DNA of 64,000 nt from Lewinellaceae bacterium (GTDB taxonomy: Bacteria > Bacteroidota > Bacteroidia > Chitinophagales > Saprospiraceae). The position numbers and the translations under genes are program-made. Location: assembly GCA_024644235.1 (NCBI GenBank), contig JAHELJ010000019.1, positions 893 to 64,892 of the forward strand. Direction: 5' to 3'. Of this stretch, positions 62,654-64,000 are shown piece by piece (positions within the stretch are counted from its first letter, which is position 1; the number at the start of each line of letters is the position of its first letter). Below the pieces are notes generated by a model. That model saw only the letters and a list, made by a program, of their open reading frames with translations. It did not search any database and was not told the origin of the DNA.

Positions 62654-64000
62654 TCACTGAACTGGTGCAGAAAGATTTAACTGGTAAGTTCTTAAAGAAC
62701 TATCGTTCACTCCGAATAAGAGGAGCGTCTGATCATCCCGTTTGAGCGAAGCCGTGCTTCTGACATCACCTCGCAACAGCAGTCCACTATCCGTCTGGGA
62801 AACTTTTTTGAACTGGAGATTTCCCAAGTTTTCCAACACAACTCCGTGATTGGCAGTAATTGGTCCTGTCTTCACTCTTTGGTAAATATGATTACCGGTG
62901 AAGATTAGATCCAGATCCTGATCGGAGTCGATATCCATCGCTGTGACGTCATAGACAGGAGCCACTTGTACTTCACCGGGAAGGGGGGTAGCGATTAGAG
63001 AGTCTCCGGCCCAAGTGAAGATCTGACTCTCGAGGACGGTTACAGACTTTACTTCCGGATTGCCACCCATTATCCCAAGCAGCTCTTCCGTATCGGTTGC
63101 CGCATAGGATTTGTAGTCCGGAAAATTCTTTTTCAGATGAGGAAGCTGGCCCAGGAGATCATCTCTGCTTACAAAAGGATAGCTTTTGCCCTTATTATAT
63201 TGAGTAAGGACGGGGTCTACGGTTCCGTTAGCGTCAAAATCATCCACAAAGAGTTTGATTGGTTCCGCAGGGCTCGCTTTAAATCCTGAATTGAGTCCAA
63301 AATTGCCAGCGATGATTTCTTCTTTACCATCCGAATCAAGATCGGCCACATTTAGCGCCGACCACCAACCTGTTGTGGATGACTCTGCTGCCAGGGACCA
63401 ACCTCCCGAATCATAAGTGTAGATGCGAAGCGGCTCCCATTCACCTGCCACGACCAGTTCTATCTTACCATTTTTGTCCAGATCGGAGAACGCAGCATCC
63501 GTCACCATTTGGTGAGCAAATGGGATTTCTGTAGACTTTTTAAATTCCCCTCTGCCTTGATTAAGCAGGATCATATTTTCTCCCGCATCCGGATATTTCC
63601 ATGGCAGGTAGCCAGATCCCAGAAAAATATCCTCATCTCCGTCTTGATCAATATCATGGATCTTCACTACTGTAAGCATTATACTGGGAAGACCTCGATC
63701 CGTGCCAGCGAAATTTCCCCGTCCATCATTCAGGTATAGACGAACCGGATAATCATCTGGATCTTCACTGTGGTTACCCCCTGACGCCACGAGAAGATCA
63801 AGGTCGCTATCACCATCCAAATCAGCCAGCTCCAGATCCACATCCTCATAAATGCTGTCGGCCATTAGTTGATTTGATTGGGTCAGCCGCCAACCGGTCG
63901 GATCGGAAAGGTAGACTTGAGCCGCCTGATTCAAGGCTCCCCCGATAACCAGATCGTCGAGATTATCTCCATTCAGGTCTGCAACAGCGAGAGGTGGTCC
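62654..64000 (-). CDS. FG-GAP/VCBS repeat protein (5' end outside window)
   Basis: The frame stays open to base 64000 on the minus strand, so the N-terminus lies beyond the window; at least 448 residues are visible. Repeated D-x-N-x-D-x-x-x-D-L-x calcium-binding blades are present (ADLNGDNLDDLVIGGA, DLDGDSDLDLLVASGG, DIDQDGDEDIFLG, DLDKNGKIELVVAG, DLDSDGKEEIIAGN), indicating an integrin-type beta-propeller. The middle has GQLPHLKKNFPDYKSYA, familiar from Bacteroidota SusCD-associated VCBS proteins. No CHU_C domain is present at its C-terminus. It probably binds polymer at the cell surface, with the CBM9-like gene next to it. Confidence 0.9.
   Translation of the reverse strand, partial: GPPLAVADLNGDNLDDLVIGGALNQAAQVYLSDPTGWRLTQSNQLMADSIYEDVDLELADLDGDSDLDLLVASGGNHSEDPDDYPVRLYLNDGRGNFAGTDRGLPSIMLTVVKIHDIDQDGDEDIFLGSGYLPWKYPDAGENMILLNQGRGEFKKSTEIPFAHQMVTDAAFSDLDKNGKIELVVAGEWEPLRIYTYDSGGWSLAAESSTTGWWSALNVADLDSDGKEEIIAGNFGLNSGFKASPAEPIKLFVDDFDANGTVDPVLTQYNKGKSYPFVSRDDLLGQLPHLKKNFPDYKSYAATDTEELLGIMGGNPEVKSVTVLESQIFTWAGDSLIATPLPGEVQVAPVYDVTAMDIDSDQDLDLIFTGNHIYQRVKTGPITANHGVVLENLGNLQFKKVSQTDSGLLLRGDVRSTASLKRDDQTLLLFGVNDSSLRTYQLNLSAPVQ

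Overview
The window looks like the chromosome of a Bacteroidota bacterium, probably near Saprospiria; the class is an inference from gene content, not a search. Supporting signs are type IX secretion (T9SS) cargo with the CHU_C-type C-terminal domain, a PorP/SprF-type outer-membrane protein, a short primary sigma factor of 289 residues, TAnnTTTG-type -7 promoter elements, Tat- and lipoprotein-rich catabolic genes, and FG-GAP, CBM9-like and DUF5107 proteins. No rRNA, tRNA, CRISPR array, insertion sequence or origin was seen.

Layout. (1) 1-17513: two very long secreted repeat proteins flank a PorP/SprF-like gene. The first is cut by the window start. The second is 4192 residues, with 19 HYR-like units of exactly 99 residues and 22 units of exactly 51 residues. 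(2) 17740-24883: a complete histidine operon, hisGDCBHAF-IE, preceded by a histidine-rich leader peptide and a four-segment attenuator. (3) 25061-31998: an unknown gene, then gltB-gltD for glutamate synthase. (4) 32047-36172: a phenylalanine/tyrosine operon (prephenate dehydratase, aminotransferase, prephenate dehydrogenase, DAHP synthase-chorismate mutase), preceded by a Phe/Tyr-rich leader peptide and a second four-segment attenuator. (5) 36173-47754: a 427-bp AT-rich gap with tandem inverted repeats, then ribA, an NqrM-like gene, mazG, rpsO, pnp, the primary sigma factor, unknown genes, a Gfo/Idh oxidoreductase with a nucleoside-symporter-like MFS protein, purC and a secreted unknown. (6) 47805-51077: a methyltransferase, a DUF2892 membrane protein and a Crp/Fnr regulator linked by a perfect 22-bp palindrome, DUF2461, and two small lipoproteins, one of them an isolated TonB-receptor plug domain. 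(7) 51287-55234: four genes for an SMP-30 lactonase, an amidohydrolase, RidA and a SelA/DgaE-like PLP enzyme, all carrying export signals. (8) 55231-64000: a sulfatase lipoprotein, a DUF5107/TPR protein, an FAD oxidoreductase lipoprotein, a CBM9-like protein and an FG-GAP protein cut by the window end.

The strongest regulatory observation is the pair of attenuators. In both, the leader peptide's stop codon sits just before the antiterminator strand. In both, a protector strand inside the leader reading frame precedes the regulatory codons, and a terminator hairpin ends shortly before the first structural gene. The strongest metabolic observation is the four-gene exported pathway in region 7, which could open, deacylate and deaminate an amino compound outside the cytoplasm. 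The strongest genome-architecture observation is the four-unit higher-order repeat in the giant adhesin, with a 593-bp stretch read as identical in two copies.
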